A stretch of 64,000 nucleotides of DNA from Actinocatenispora thailandica (lineage in GTDB: Bacteria; Actinomycetota; Actinomycetes; Mycobacteriales; Micromonosporaceae): assembly GCF_016865425.1 (NCBI RefSeq), contig NZ_AP023355.1:2478198-2542197 (forward strand). The letters run 5' to 3'. Within the stretch, counting starts at the first letter, position 1. Each line of letters opens with the position of its first letter. Below the pieces are notes generated by a model. That model was not told the DNA's origin. It saw only the letters and a program-made list of their open reading frames with translations, and searched no databases. Both the position numbers and the translations under genes were made by a program. This document shows, one piece after another, positions 18,670 through 26,896 of the stretch.

Positions 18670-19755
18670 GTGACCTACCCGCCGCAGTCGCCCGGTGGCT
18701 GGCCCGATCAGCCGCCGCAGGGCCAACCAGCGCAGCAGCCGTACTCGGGCGCCGGCGCCGACCCGTTCGGGCCGGCGCCCGCCCCGCCGTCGGGGGCGCC
18801 GTCCGCCGGCGACGAGCCGTCCGGCTTCGAGCAGTACTCGCTCGACACCGGCTGGCAGCAGCAGCCTCCGCAGTACTCGCAGCCCCCGCAGCCCGGCGCG
18901 CAGCCCCCGCCGTACGGGGCGCCACTGGCGCCGGGGATGGCGCCGCCGAGCGGGCCACCGGCCGGTTACCAACCGAGCGGGCCGCCCGCCGGCTACCAGC
19001 CCGGTACGGGCGGGTTCCCGCCACCGGGTGGGCCGGTGCCGGCGAAGAAGCGCTCGATCGCACCGTGGTTGTTCGTCGGTGGCGGCGCCCTGGTGCTGGT
19101 GCTCGCCATCGTCGCGGTGGTGGCCCTGGTCTCCACCGGCAAGGACAAGAAGCCGCCGGCCGCGGACCCGAGTTCGAGCGCGAGCGCGCGACCGTCGACC
19201 AGCGCCACCGCGAAGCCGTCGCCCGGCCCGTCCGACGACGGCGTGCACGGCAACAAGATCATCGACTCGGCGACCGGCTGGGGCTTCACGAAGGCCGGCT
19301 CGCCGTGGGTCGACTCGGTGGCGCCGGCGGCGAAGGAGTTGCAGAGCCCGGTCGGCCAGTCGGTCAAGATCGACACCAACGTGTACGCCACGATGCAGCT
19401 GGGCAAGCTGGCCAGCAACTTCGACTACAGCGGCCCGAAGGATCTGAAGAGCGTCAAGTCCGACCTGGCCACCTCGATCCTGAAGGGCTACTACGGCTCC
19501 GGCGCCAAGGTCGACGCCAGCGTCGATCACAAGGACGAGCAGCTCACGCAGCTCGGCCGGAAGGCCTGGCTGTGGGCGTTCGACGTCGCCTACACCAGCT
19601 CGGCCGGCAAGAAGACCAGCGAGTACGTCGTAATCGCCGTGCTCGACTGCGGTGACGGCACCGCGGCCGGCTTCTGGGGTTCGGTCCCGGACGGCCACGA
19701 CGAGCTGAACAAGCAGATGCGCAAGGCGGCCGGCACCCTGACGCCCAAGCCCTGA
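18670..19755 (+). CDS. Membrane-anchored protein with Pro/Gln-rich cytoplasmic tail, unknown function
   Basis: 361 residues. The first 125 are Pro/Gln/Gly-rich with two GPPAGYQP repeats. One transmembrane helix follows (about residues 131-156, IAPWLFVGGGALVLVLAIVAV), then a Ser/Ala/Pro linker and a globular extracellular domain of about 170 residues with no catalytic motif I recognise (SVKIDTNVYATMQLG, KGYYGSGAKV). Topology is probably tail in, domain out. The GTG start is the first codon of the recognisable tail; an upstream TTG at 18643 is possible. A strong terminator follows. Confidence 0.78.
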   Translation: MTYPPQSPGGWPDQPPQGQPAQQPYSGAGADPFGPAPAPPSGAPSAGDEPSGFEQYSLDTGWQQQPPQYSQPPQPGAQPPPYGAPLAPGMAPPSGPPAGYQPSGPPAGYQPGTGGFPPPGGPVPAKKRSIAPWLFVGGGALVLVLAIVAVVALVSTGKDKKPPAADPSSSASARPSTSATAKPSPGPSDDGVHGNKIIDSATGWGFTKAGSPWVDSVAPAAKELQSPVGQSVKIDTNVYATMQLGKLASNFDYSGPKDLKSVKSDLATSILKGYYGSGAKVDASVDHKDEQLTQLGRKAWLWAFDVAYTSSAGKKTSEYVVIAVLDCGDGTAAGFWGSVPDGHDELNKQMRKAAGTLTPKP

Positions 19756-19758
19756 CCG

Positions 19759-19789
19759 CCGACAGCCCCGGCGCCGCCGGGGCTGTCGG
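19759..19789 (+). terminator. Strong hairpin terminator before recG
   Basis: A perfect 14-bp stem (19759-19772 with 19776-19789) with a 3-nt loop, placed 3 nt after the stop of the membrane protein and 22 nt before recG. It implies that recG has its own promoter or relies on read-through. Confidence 0.8.
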
Positions 19790-19811
19790 TGCGCCTGGTT
19801 AGGGTTGCCGG

Positions 19812-22022
19812 ATGGCGACCTTGAGCACGCCGCTGGGCAAGGTGCTCGGCGACAAGACCGCCGCCGCGCTGTCCGAGACGCTCGGCCTGGCCACGGTGGG
19901 TGACCTGCTCTACCACTTTCCGCGCCGGTACGCCGAGCGCGGCGAGCACACCGACCTGTCCGCGTTGCAGGTCGGTGACCAGGTCACGGTGCTCGCCCAG
20001 GTACAGCGGGTGAACGTGCGGCCGATGCGGCAGCGGCGCGGCAAGCTGCTGGAGGTCACCGTCGGCGACGGGCAGCGCACGCTGACCCTGACGTTCTTCA
20101 ACCAGGCCTGGCGGCAGCGCCAGCTGACCGTCGGGCGCTGGGGGCTGTTCGCCGGCAAGGTCACCGAGTTCCGCGGCAAGCGGCAGCTCAACGGGCCCGA
20201 CTTCCAGCTGCTGTCCGACCCGGGCGAGGGCGCCCAGGACAACACCGAGATCGAGGAGTTCCTCGGCGCGCTGATCCCGGTCTATCCGGCCGCGGCGACG
20301 ATGCCGAGCTGGACGATCGCCCGCTGCGTGCGGGTCGCGCTGGACATCCTGGAGCCGCCGCCGGATCCGCTGCCCGAGCCGCTGCGCGCCGAGCACGAGC
20401 TGGTCGGGCTGGCCGCCGCGCTGCACGACATCCACCGGCCCAGCAGCTGGGAGGCGCGTGCCGCGGCCCGGCGCCGGCTGACCTTCGACGAGGCGTTCGC
20501 GCTGCAGTTGACCCTGGTGCAGCGCAAGGCGCGGGCGGCGGACTGGCCGGCGGTGCAGCGGCCCCGGCGCGCCGACGGGGTGCTCACCGCGTTCGACGCC
20601 CGACTGCCCTACCAACTGACCGACGGGCAGCTCGCGGTCGGCGAGGAGGTCGCCACCGACCTGGGCCGCCCGCATCCGATGCACCGGCTGCTGCAGGGCG
20701 AGGTCGGCTCCGGCAAGACGGTGTGCGCGCTGCGGGCGATGCTGCAGGTGGTCGACTCCGGCGGGCAGGCGGTGCTGCTGGCGCCGACCGAGGTGCTGGC
20801 CGCGCAGCACCACCGCGGCCTGGCCGCGCTGCTCGGCGACCTCGCCCGGACCGGCCCGGCGCCGGCCGACGGGGAGCTGCCGCTGACCGACGACAGCGCC
20901 GGCGCGACCGGCCTGGCGCTGCTGACCGGGTCGCTGCCGGCGGCGGCCCGGCGCCGGGTGCTCGCCGACATCGCGGCCGGCTCCGCCGGCATCGTGGTCG
21001 GCACGCACGCGCTGCTCTACCAGGGAGTCGAGTTCGCCGACCTGGGCCTGATCGTGGTCGACGAGCAGCACCGGTTCGGCGTCGAGCAGCGCGATGCGTT
21101 GCGGGACAAGGCGACCCAGCCGCCACACGTACTGGTGATGACCGCCACCCCGATCCCGCGCACGGTGGCGATGACGGTGTTCGGCGACCTGTCGGTGTCG
21201 TCGCTGACCGAGCTGCCGCGCGGCCGGTCACCGATCACGACCCACGTCGTACCTGGCAACCGGGAGCGCTGGATGGAGCGCACCTGGGCCCGGGTGCGCG
21301 AGGAGGTCGCCGCCGGTCACCAGGCCTACGTGGTGTGTCCACGGATCGGCACCGATCCCACCGACGAGGACGCGCCGGAGGAGGGCCCGCCGGCCGAGGA
21401 CGAACGCCGACCCCCGCTCGGCGTGGCCGAGGTGGCTCCGCAGCTCGCCGACGGGCCGCTGGCCGGGCTGCGGGTCGGCCAGCTCACCGGCCGGCTGCCG
21501 GCCGACCAGAAGGACGCGGTGATGCGCGCGTTCGCCGCCGGCGAGCTGGACGTGCTGGTGGCGACCACGGTGATCGAGGTCGGCGTCGACGTGCCGAACG
21601 CGACGGCGATGGTGGTGCTCGACGCCGACCGGTTCGGCGTCTCGCAGCTGCACCAGTTGCGCGGCCGGGTCGGCCGTGGTGCCGCGCCCGGGTTGTGCCT
21701 GCTGGTGAGCGAGGCGGCGCCGGAGTCGCCGGCGCACGAGCGGCTCACCGCGGTCGCCTCCACGGTGGACGGGTTCCGGCTCGCCGAGCTCGACCTGGAG
21801 CAGCGGCGGGAGGGCGACGTGCTCGGCGCCGCACAGTCCGGTCGCCGCTCGCACCTGCGGCTGCTGTCGCTGTTGCGCGACGCGAAGCTGATCGCGCAGG
21901 CGCGGGACGAGGCGATCCGCGTCATCGAGGACGACCGCGACCTGGCCGAGCATCCGCTGCTGGCCGAGGCGGTCGCCGCCCTCGTCGACGAGGACCGCGC
22001 CGAATACCTGGAGAAGGGCTGA
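19812..22022 (+). CDS. recG: ATP-dependent DNA helicase RecG
   Basis: 736 residues. An N-terminal wedge (OB-fold) domain contains VGDLLYHFPRRYAERG; the motor has Walker A GEVGSGKTVCALRA (near residue 300), Walker B VVDEQHRFGVEQRD, motif III VMTATPIPRT and motif VI HQLRGRVGRG. RecG remodels stalled replication forks and Holliday junctions. The acidic insertion after CPRIGTDP is typical of actinobacterial RecG. It is convergent with the uridine-kinase-like gene, with a hairpin between. Confidence 0.97.
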   Translation: MATLSTPLGKVLGDKTAAALSETLGLATVGDLLYHFPRRYAERGEHTDLSALQVGDQVTVLAQVQRVNVRPMRQRRGKLLEVTVGDGQRTLTLTFFNQAWRQRQLTVGRWGLFAGKVTEFRGKRQLNGPDFQLLSDPGEGAQDNTEIEEFLGALIPVYPAAATMPSWTIARCVRVALDILEPPPDPLPEPLRAEHELVGLAAALHDIHRPSSWEARAAARRRLTFDEAFALQLTLVQRKARAADWPAVQRPRRADGVLTAFDARLPYQLTDGQLAVGEEVATDLGRPHPMHRLLQGEVGSGKTVCALRAMLQVVDSGGQAVLLAPTEVLAAQHHRGLAALLGDLARTGPAPADGELPLTDDSAGATGLALLTGSLPAAARRRVLADIAAGSAGIVVGTHALLYQGVEFADLGLIVVDEQHRFGVEQRDALRDKATQPPHVLVMTATPIPRTVAMTVFGDLSVSSLTELPRGRSPITTHVVPGNRERWMERTWARVREEVAAGHQAYVVCPRIGTDPTDEDAPEEGPPAEDERRPPLGVAEVAPQLADGPLAGLRVGQLTGRLPADQKDAVMRAFAAGELDVLVATTVIEVGVDVPNATAMVVLDADRFGVSQLHQLRGRVGRGAAPGLCLLVSEAAPESPAHERLTAVASTVDGFRLAELDLEQRREGDVLGAAQSGRRSHLRLLSLLRDAKLIAQARDEAIRVIEDDRDLAEHPLLAEAVAALVDEDRAEYLEKG

Positions 22023-22060
22023 CCGGGCCGCCGCACGGCACCGACCGGCGGCGGCGCACC

Positions 22061-22082
22061 GGCCCGGCCCCGTCGCCGGGCC
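22061..22082. terminator. Convergent terminator between recG and the uridine-kinase-like gene
   Basis: Perfect 8-bp arms GGCCCGGC/GCCGGGCC with loop CCCGTC, in the 105-bp gap between two convergent stops. Confidence 0.55.
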
Positions 22083-22127
22083 GCATCGGCGGTGCCAGGC
22101 ACGGCCGTGATCCGGCGGCCCTGCCGG

Positions 22128-22751
22128 TCAGCCGACGATCAGGGCGGGATGGTCGGGGTCGTCGTAGCGCACCGCGACGTCCGCGGTGCCGCGCGGCGCC
22201 ACCTCCTCGGCATACCGGCGGTACGCGTCGAGCGTCCAGGCGGCGTCGGGGTCGAGCCGCCGGGCCAGTACGGCCGGGGAGACGTCCAGGTGCACGGTGA
22301 GCTCGGCCGGCAGCCCGCGCCCGAGCAGCAGGTCGCCCTCGAGCAGCAGTACCGCGCCGGCCGGCGCCGCGCGGTAGCGGGCCCGGGTGGCCCGGTCGGC
22401 GTCGACGTCCCACAGCGTCGGCAGGTAGCGCCCGGATCCGTCCGGACCGAGCGGCGCCAGTACCTCCCGGACCAGCCCGGCCGCGTCCAGCCAGCCGTCG
22501 TAGTAGCTGTCCGGGTCGCGCCGCCCGTACTCCAGCCGCAGCGACGCCGGGCGCAGGAAGTCGGCGGCGTGCACCACGACCACCGGTCGGCCGCGGGCGC
22601 GTAGCGGGTCGGCCAGTGCGGTGGCGAGCTGCTCCGGCCGGGCCGGCGGCGCACCGTCCAGCAGCACCCGGGTACGGTCCGGGCCGATGCCGTCGATGCG
22701 CGCCACCAGCCGGTCGACCAGTAGCGCCGGGGTGATCGGTTCGACCCGCAC
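22128..22751 (-). CDS. Uridine kinase-like protein without a canonical Walker A motif
   Basis: 207 residues resembling the uridine kinase / P-loop NTP transferase family: DPDSYYDGWLDAAGLVREVLAPLG and LLLEGDLLLGRGLPAELTVHLDVSP are the recognisable blocks, ending WTLDAYRRYAEEV. Where a kinase has GxxxxGK(S/T), this protein has LLDGAPPARPEQLA, with no GK(S/T), so normal phosphate binding is doubtful. I recall actinobacterial relatives with the same loss annotated as uridine kinase. The true activity is unknown. Confidence 0.68.
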   Translation of the reverse strand: MRVEPITPALLVDRLVARIDGIGPDRTRVLLDGAPPARPEQLATALADPLRARGRPVVVVHAADFLRPASLRLEYGRRDPDSYYDGWLDAAGLVREVLAPLGPDGSGRYLPTLWDVDADRATRARYRAAPAGAVLLLEGDLLLGRGLPAELTVHLDVSPAVLARRLDPDAAWTLDAYRRYAEEVAPRGTADVAVRYDDPDHPALIVG

Positions 22752-22793
22752 GAGCTCAGCGCCCGCCCGTGCGAAGCTGCCGACGACCGACCA

Positions 22794-23882
22794 TCAGCGG
22801 TCGGTCGGGGAGACGCGGCGGCGCCGGGCGGTGACGAACAGCACCAGCCCACCGCCGGCCAGTACCACGACGGCCACGATGACCGCGGCCAGCGACCCGC
22901 CGGTGACCGGCAGGCTGCTCGCGCTGCCGGCGGCGGCGGCGGCGCTGCTGGCCGGCGCGGAGTGGACCGGCGCCGGAGCGGCCGACGCGGACGGTGACGC
23001 GGAGTCGGTCACGCTGACCACGCAGGCGGTCCGGCCGCCGTGGAAGCTGCCCAGCGGCCCGATGGACCGGTTGCCCGGGGCGCCGCCGTGACCGAGCACC
23101 TTCGCTCCGTAGCTGGGTGTGCCCTTCCGGAAGTCGGTGAGCACCTCGTCCCGATCGCCCCAGATCAGCACCACCTGGGTGTAGCAGTCGGGTACCGCCA
23201 CCCGCAGTGTCACCGACGGGTGCCGGGCGCTCACCGTGCGGGTCTGCTGTCGGAACAGCTGCTGCGGCAGCGCGGAGGCGTAGCCGCCACCGGCGCTCGT
23301 CGCCGTGTAGCTGGCCAGCGAGAAGTCCTGGCTGGAGCCCTTGCACAGCTTCTGGCCGGCCAGCAGCGCCACGGTGGCGGTGCCCTTCGTACCGTCGAAG
23401 CTGTGCTGGTAGCTCGCGTCGGCCGCCTCGATGCACTTGGGCGCCGGCTCCGAGCACACGTCGCCGGGGATCGTCTTGCTGGCGGTCTGGGCGGCGGTCG
23501 CGCGGTCCGCCCAGCGCACGGTGTAGTTCAGCGTCGCCGTCTCGGTGGAGGTCGGCACCAGCTGCTTGCCGATGATCTTGTCGCCCTTGCCGTCCAGCTC
23601 GGTGCCGCCGAGCGCCACGCCGGCCGGCTTGCTCGACACGTCGCTGACGTCGGCCACGTCCGGCCAGCCGTTGCGGATCGACCAGCGCACCGCGACCTTG
23701 CCGTTCTCGCAGCTCAGCGTCGCGGTGGCGGGCGCGGCATGGGTGGTTGCGGCGGCCGGCGCGGCGAAGCTGAGCGCGCCGAACAGCCCGACCGCCAGGG
23801 CGGCGAGCAGCGCCGGTATCCGGCGCACCAGGTCAGTGCCAGGCAAGGCGTACTCCGCGACAGGGGTGATCGGGTTGGCCAT
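22794..23882 (-). CDS. LPXTG-anchored cell-surface protein
   Basis: 362 residues. An N-terminal signal sequence (RRIPALLAALAVGLFGALSFAAPAAA split around residues 20-45) leads a secreted domain with about six Cys. The C-terminus is a classic sorting signal: LPVTG at about residue 324, a hydrophobic helix, then RRRR. Sortase should therefore attach it to the cell wall. The binding role is unknown; no sortase gene is in the window. The ATG at 23882 lacks a good ribosome binding site; a GTG at 23828 would give a more standard signal peptide. Confidence 0.82.
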   Translation of the reverse strand: MANPITPVAEYALPGTDLVRRIPALLAALAVGLFGALSFAAPAAATTHAAPATATLSCENGKVAVRWSIRNGWPDVADVSDVSSKPAGVALGGTELDGKGDKIIGKQLVPTSTETATLNYTVRWADRATAAQTASKTIPGDVCSEPAPKCIEAADASYQHSFDGTKGTATVALLAGQKLCKGSSQDFSLASYTATSAGGGYASALPQQLFRQQTRTVSARHPSVTLRVAVPDCYTQVVLIWGDRDEVLTDFRKGTPSYGAKVLGHGGAPGNRSIGPLGSFHGGRTACVVSVTDSASPSASAAPAPVHSAPASSAAAAAGSASSLPVTGGSLAAVIVAVVVLAGGGLVLFVTARRRRVSPTDR

Positions 23883-24155
23883 GCGGTGCGGTGCCGCGAC
23901 GGGCTGCGGCGACCGCGCGAGAGGGGGGTGCGCGGCGGGACTCGGTCTCGCCCACAGCCCCGATCCGCGCGACCTCCTCGCCGCCCGACCTTAACCATCC
24001 GGAACCAGCTGCCGGAAGGCGGCCGGTGGGTAGCCGGCCCGCCGGGCGGTGATCGAACACGCAGGGTGGCGACATCGTCGCGGCAGGGCGGTCCCGGCCG
24101 ACGGTACCCAGCCGGGTACCGTCACCGCCGTGCAGCATGCCCACGGAGCGCGCCG

Positions 24156-24713
24156 GTGACCCGGATCGTGGCCGGCGCCCTCGGCGGCCGCCGGCTGGCG
24201 GTCCCGGCCGGGCAGTCCACCCGGCCGACCTCCGATCGGGTCCGCGAGGCGCTGTTCAGCACCCTCGGCACGCTGCTGGAACTGCCCGGCGCCCGGGTGC
24301 TGGACCTGTACGCCGGGTCCGGCGCGGTCGGCTTCGAGGCACTGTCCCGCGGCTGCGGGTACGCGTTGTTCGTCGAGTCCGATCCGAAGGCGGCGGCGGT
24401 GCTGCGCCGCAACGCCGCGCAGCTGGGGGTCGGCGGCGCGGCCCGGATCGTCGCCGGTCCGGTCGCCCGGGCGCTGGAACGGCCCCCGGCGCAGCGCTAC
24501 GACCTGGTCTTCGCCGACCCGCCGTACGCGCTGCCCCAGGAGACGCTGACCACGGTGCTGGCTGCCGTCACCGCCGACTGGCTCGCGCCGGACGGGGTGC
24601 TGGTGGTGGAGCGCTCGACCCGCACCGCCGAGCCGGACTGGCCGGAGGAGATCACCGGCCGGCGCGGACGCCGCTACGGCGAGACCACCCTTTGGTACGG
24701 TCGCCGATCATGA
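24156..24713 (+). CDS. rsmD: 16S rRNA (guanine966-N2)-methyltransferase
   Basis: 185 residues. It opens TRIVAGALGGRRLAVP with RPTSDRVREALFSTL, the SAM-binding motif VLDLYAGSGAVGFEALSRG and the catalytic FADPPYALP (DPPY). The enzyme methylates G966 of 16S rRNA during small-subunit assembly. The GTG start follows GGAG; the stop overlaps the coaD start (ATGA), an arrangement widely conserved in bacteria. Confidence 0.95.
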   Translation: MTRIVAGALGGRRLAVPAGQSTRPTSDRVREALFSTLGTLLELPGARVLDLYAGSGAVGFEALSRGCGYALFVESDPKAAAVLRRNAAQLGVGGAARIVAGPVARALERPPAQRYDLVFADPPYALPQETLTTVLAAVTADWLAPDGVLVVERSTRTAEPDWPEEITGRRGRRYGETTLWYGRRS

Positions 24714-25195
24714 GGCGTGCGATCTGCCCCGGGTCGTTCGATCCCGTCACGAACGGGCATCTGGACATCATCGGCCGGGTGGCCAACCTGTACGACGAGG
24801 TCGTGGTGGCGGTCTTCGTCAACCAGTCGAAGGTCGGGCTGTTCGACGTCGGCGAGCGCATCGAGATGCTCACCGAGGTCACCCGGCAGTACCCGAACGT
24901 GACGATCGACTCGTTCGCCGGGCTGACCGTGGACTACTGCCGCGCGCACGGCATCTCGGTGATCGTCAAGGGCCTGCGCGCGGTCAGCGACTTCGACTAC
25001 GAGCTGCAGCAGTCTCAGATGAACCTGGGGCTGGCCGGCGTGGAAACCCTCTTCATGGCCACGAACCCGCTTTACTCTTTTCTGTCGTCAAGTTTGGTCA
25101 AGGACGTCGCGAAGTGGGGCGGCGACGTGTCACCGCACGTTCCGGACGTGGTGGCGCAGCGACTCGCCGCGCGGCTGCGCCCCGGTACGGCCTGA
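24710..25195 (+). CDS. coaD: Phosphopantetheine adenylyltransferase
   Basis: 161 residues, the usual length. It transfers AMP from ATP to 4'-phosphopantetheine, the penultimate step of coenzyme A synthesis. It begins MRRAICPGSFDPVTNGHLDII (split here around the nucleotide-binding TNGH), and continues VVVAVFVNQSK, VKGLRAVSDFDYE and the C-terminal FLSSSLVKDVAKWGGDV. Translationally coupled to rsmD. Confidence 0.97.
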   Translation: MRRAICPGSFDPVTNGHLDIIGRVANLYDEVVVAVFVNQSKVGLFDVGERIEMLTEVTRQYPNVTIDSFAGLTVDYCRAHGISVIVKGLRAVSDFDYELQQSQMNLGLAGVETLFMATNPLYSFLSSSLVKDVAKWGGDVSPHVPDVVAQRLAARLRPGTA

Positions 25196-25274
25196 CCCGG
25201 CGGCCCGGCCGCGCCGGCAGGTGACGCGACCGGTACCAGCGAGAGGCAGGCGATCCGCGCCTGGCAGGAGGGAA

Positions 25275-25787
25275 GTGACCGGGTTGGATCCGCTGGAGCG
25301 CATCGACGAGATCATGAACTACGTCGAGTCCGCCCGATCGGTGCCGATGTCGTCGCGCAACTGCATGGTCGACCGCGGCGAGATCATCGCGATGCTCGAC
25401 GAGCTGCGGGCCGAACTGCCGGGCGAACTGCGCCGTTCGCAGGCGCTGCTGGAGGAACGCGACAAGATCATCGCGGCGGGCCAGCGGGAGGCCGAGCGCA
25501 TCATCACCGAGGGTGAGGCCGAGCACGCCCGGCTGGTCTCGGCCAACGAGGTCGCCGTCTCCGCCGAGCACGAGGCCAACCGGATCGTCGGCGAGGCCCG
25601 CGAGGAGTCGCAGCGGCTGCGCGAGGAGTGCGAGGAGTACGTCGACACGACCCTCGGCAACTTCGAGCGGTTGTTGACCAAGTCGCTCGCCACGATCGAA
25701 CGCGGCCGGGACAAGATGCACGCGCTGCGGGAGATCGGCTCGTTCGCCCCGGACGACGAGGAGTTGCCCGAGTCGTCGCTGTCCTGA
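25275..25787 (+). CDS. DivIVA/YlaC-like coiled-coil protein
   Basis: About 170 residues, almost entirely helical and rich in Glu/Arg/Ala. It begins LDPLERIDEIMNYVESARSVPM; a long coiled coil (about residues 40-140) follows, with LLEERDKIIAAGQREAERII. It resembles the DivIVA-domain-like proteins found next to coaD in actinobacteria, thought to help organise polar growth or the septum; the exact role is unproven. I start at GTG 25275, which follows GGAGGGA by 2 nt; TTG 25284 is also possible. Confidence 0.75.
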   Translation: MTGLDPLERIDEIMNYVESARSVPMSSRNCMVDRGEIIAMLDELRAELPGELRRSQALLEERDKIIAAGQREAERIITEGEAEHARLVSANEVAVSAEHEANRIVGEAREESQRLREECEEYVDTTLGNFERLLTKSLATIERGRDKMHALREIGSFAPDDEELPESSLS

Positions 25788-25817
25788 CCGGGCCCCGGCA
25801 CCCGGCTGGGGGCCCGG
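25788..25817 (+). terminator. Hairpin after the coiled-coil gene
   Basis: CCGGGCCCC and GGGGCCCGG form a perfect 9-bp stem with a 12-nt loop, starting directly after the stop codon. Confidence 0.6.
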
Positions 25818-25932
25818 GGCGTGGCGCCGGGCGTTCACCGGTTCGACGCTGCGCGGCGCCCGCGGGTAGCCTTCCACGGTGCCGGCGGGTCCCGCCGGTG
25901 TCCACCGAACGATCGAGGTCGACCGAGACATC

Positions 25933-26502
25933 ATGGCTGAAAGCACGCCGCGTCCGCCGGACGCCACGTCGCCGCTGGTGCTGTCCACCCGCGAGCTGCC
26001 CCGCGGCGCGGGGGAGATGCGCGAGGTGGTGCGCACCGCGCCGGCGCCGGCCGACCTCGGGCTGCCGCTGATCGGCGTGCCCGAGGGCGCCGAGATCGAC
26101 CTGGATCTGCGGATGGAGTCCGCCTCGGAGGGCGTGTTCGTCTCCGGCACGGTGACCGCGCCGCTGCGCGGCGAGTGCGGTCGCTGCCTGCAGGAGATCT
26201 CGGACACGATCACGGTGCACCTCGGGGAGTTGTTCGCCTACCCGGGCAGCACCACCGACGAGACCACCGACACCGACGAGGTCCGCCGGCTGCAGGACGA
26301 GCTGGCCGACCTGGAGCCGGTGATCCGGGACGCCATCGTGCTGGAGCTGCCGACCAGCCCGCTGTGCAGCCCGGACTGCGCGGGCCTGTGTGCGCAGTGC
26401 GGCCAGCCACTGGCCGACCTGCCGCCCGACCACGGCCACCAGACGACCGATCCGCGGTGGTCGGCGCTCGCCGGGCTGAAAGACAAACTCGCCGATTCGT
26501 GA
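25933..26502 (+). CDS. DUF177/YceD-family protein
   Basis: 189 residues. The DUF177 domain includes SGTVTAPLRGECGRCLQEI and a C-terminal Cys cluster (CSPDCAGLCAQCGQPL) likely to bind zinc. The family is almost always upstream of rpmF and plsX and has been linked to 23S rRNA accumulation in bacteria and plastids. The ATG at 25933 gives the family-like opening; the frame is open to 25879. A hairpin lies between it and rpmF. Confidence 0.88.
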   Translation: MAESTPRPPDATSPLVLSTRELPRGAGEMREVVRTAPAPADLGLPLIGVPEGAEIDLDLRMESASEGVFVSGTVTAPLRGECGRCLQEISDTITVHLGELFAYPGSTTDETTDTDEVRRLQDELADLEPVIRDAIVLELPTSPLCSPDCAGLCAQCGQPLADLPPDHGHQTTDPRWSALAGLKDKLADS

Positions 26503-26520
26503 CCGCGGCGGCCCAACGGG

Positions 26521-26540
26521 GCCCGGGGTGCGCCCCGGGC
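26521..26540 (+). terminator. GC-rich hairpin between DUF177 gene and rpmF
   Basis: GCCCGGGG and CCCCGGGC pair over 8 bp with a 4-nt loop, 18 nt after the DUF177 stop. The 170-bp gap after it probably carries a promoter for rpmF. Confidence 0.5.
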
Positions 26541-26710
26541 ACGGTCGGTCGGGGGCGCAGCGGCCCCGTTCGAGCGCTTGCGGGCGACCCGGCAGTGGTC
26601 GTCGGCGCCCGATGGGTGACAATAGCTGGGCGGCTCGGTGACCCGAGCGATTCCGTGTGCCCCGGTGCACGGTGCCCGATCCAACGAGAAGACCATCAGG
26701 AGTGAGTGAC

Positions 26711-26884
26711 GTGGCCGTTCCGAAGCGCCGGATGTCGCGGAGCAACACGCGGTCCCGCCGCAGCCAGTGGAAGACCAGCGCGGTGGCCACCCAGCCGTGC
26801 CCGCAGTGCCGGTCGCCGAAGCTGCCGCACGCGGCGTGCGGTGTGTGCGGCACCTACAACGGCCGCCAGGTCGTGGAGGTCTGA
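26711..26884 (+). CDS. rpmF: 50S ribosomal protein L32
   Basis: 57 residues: AVPKRRMSRSNTRSRRSQWK, then a zinc ribbon with CPQC and CGVC. These four cysteines mark the zinc-binding (C+) form of L32; many actinobacteria also carry a Cys-less paralogue for zinc starvation. The GTG start follows AGGAG. Directly upstream of plsX. Confidence 0.96.
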   Translation: MAVPKRRMSRSNTRSRRSQWKTSAVATQPCPQCRSPKLPHAACGVCGTYNGRQVVEV

Positions 26885-26896
26885 CCCGCCCGCGAC

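Noticed and set aside
15916-19698. 1260-codon minus-strand open frame
   Set aside because: It runs antisense through thiL, GNAT and the membrane protein. Only its last 27 codons matter, as the true end of the frameshifted DUF3515 gene.
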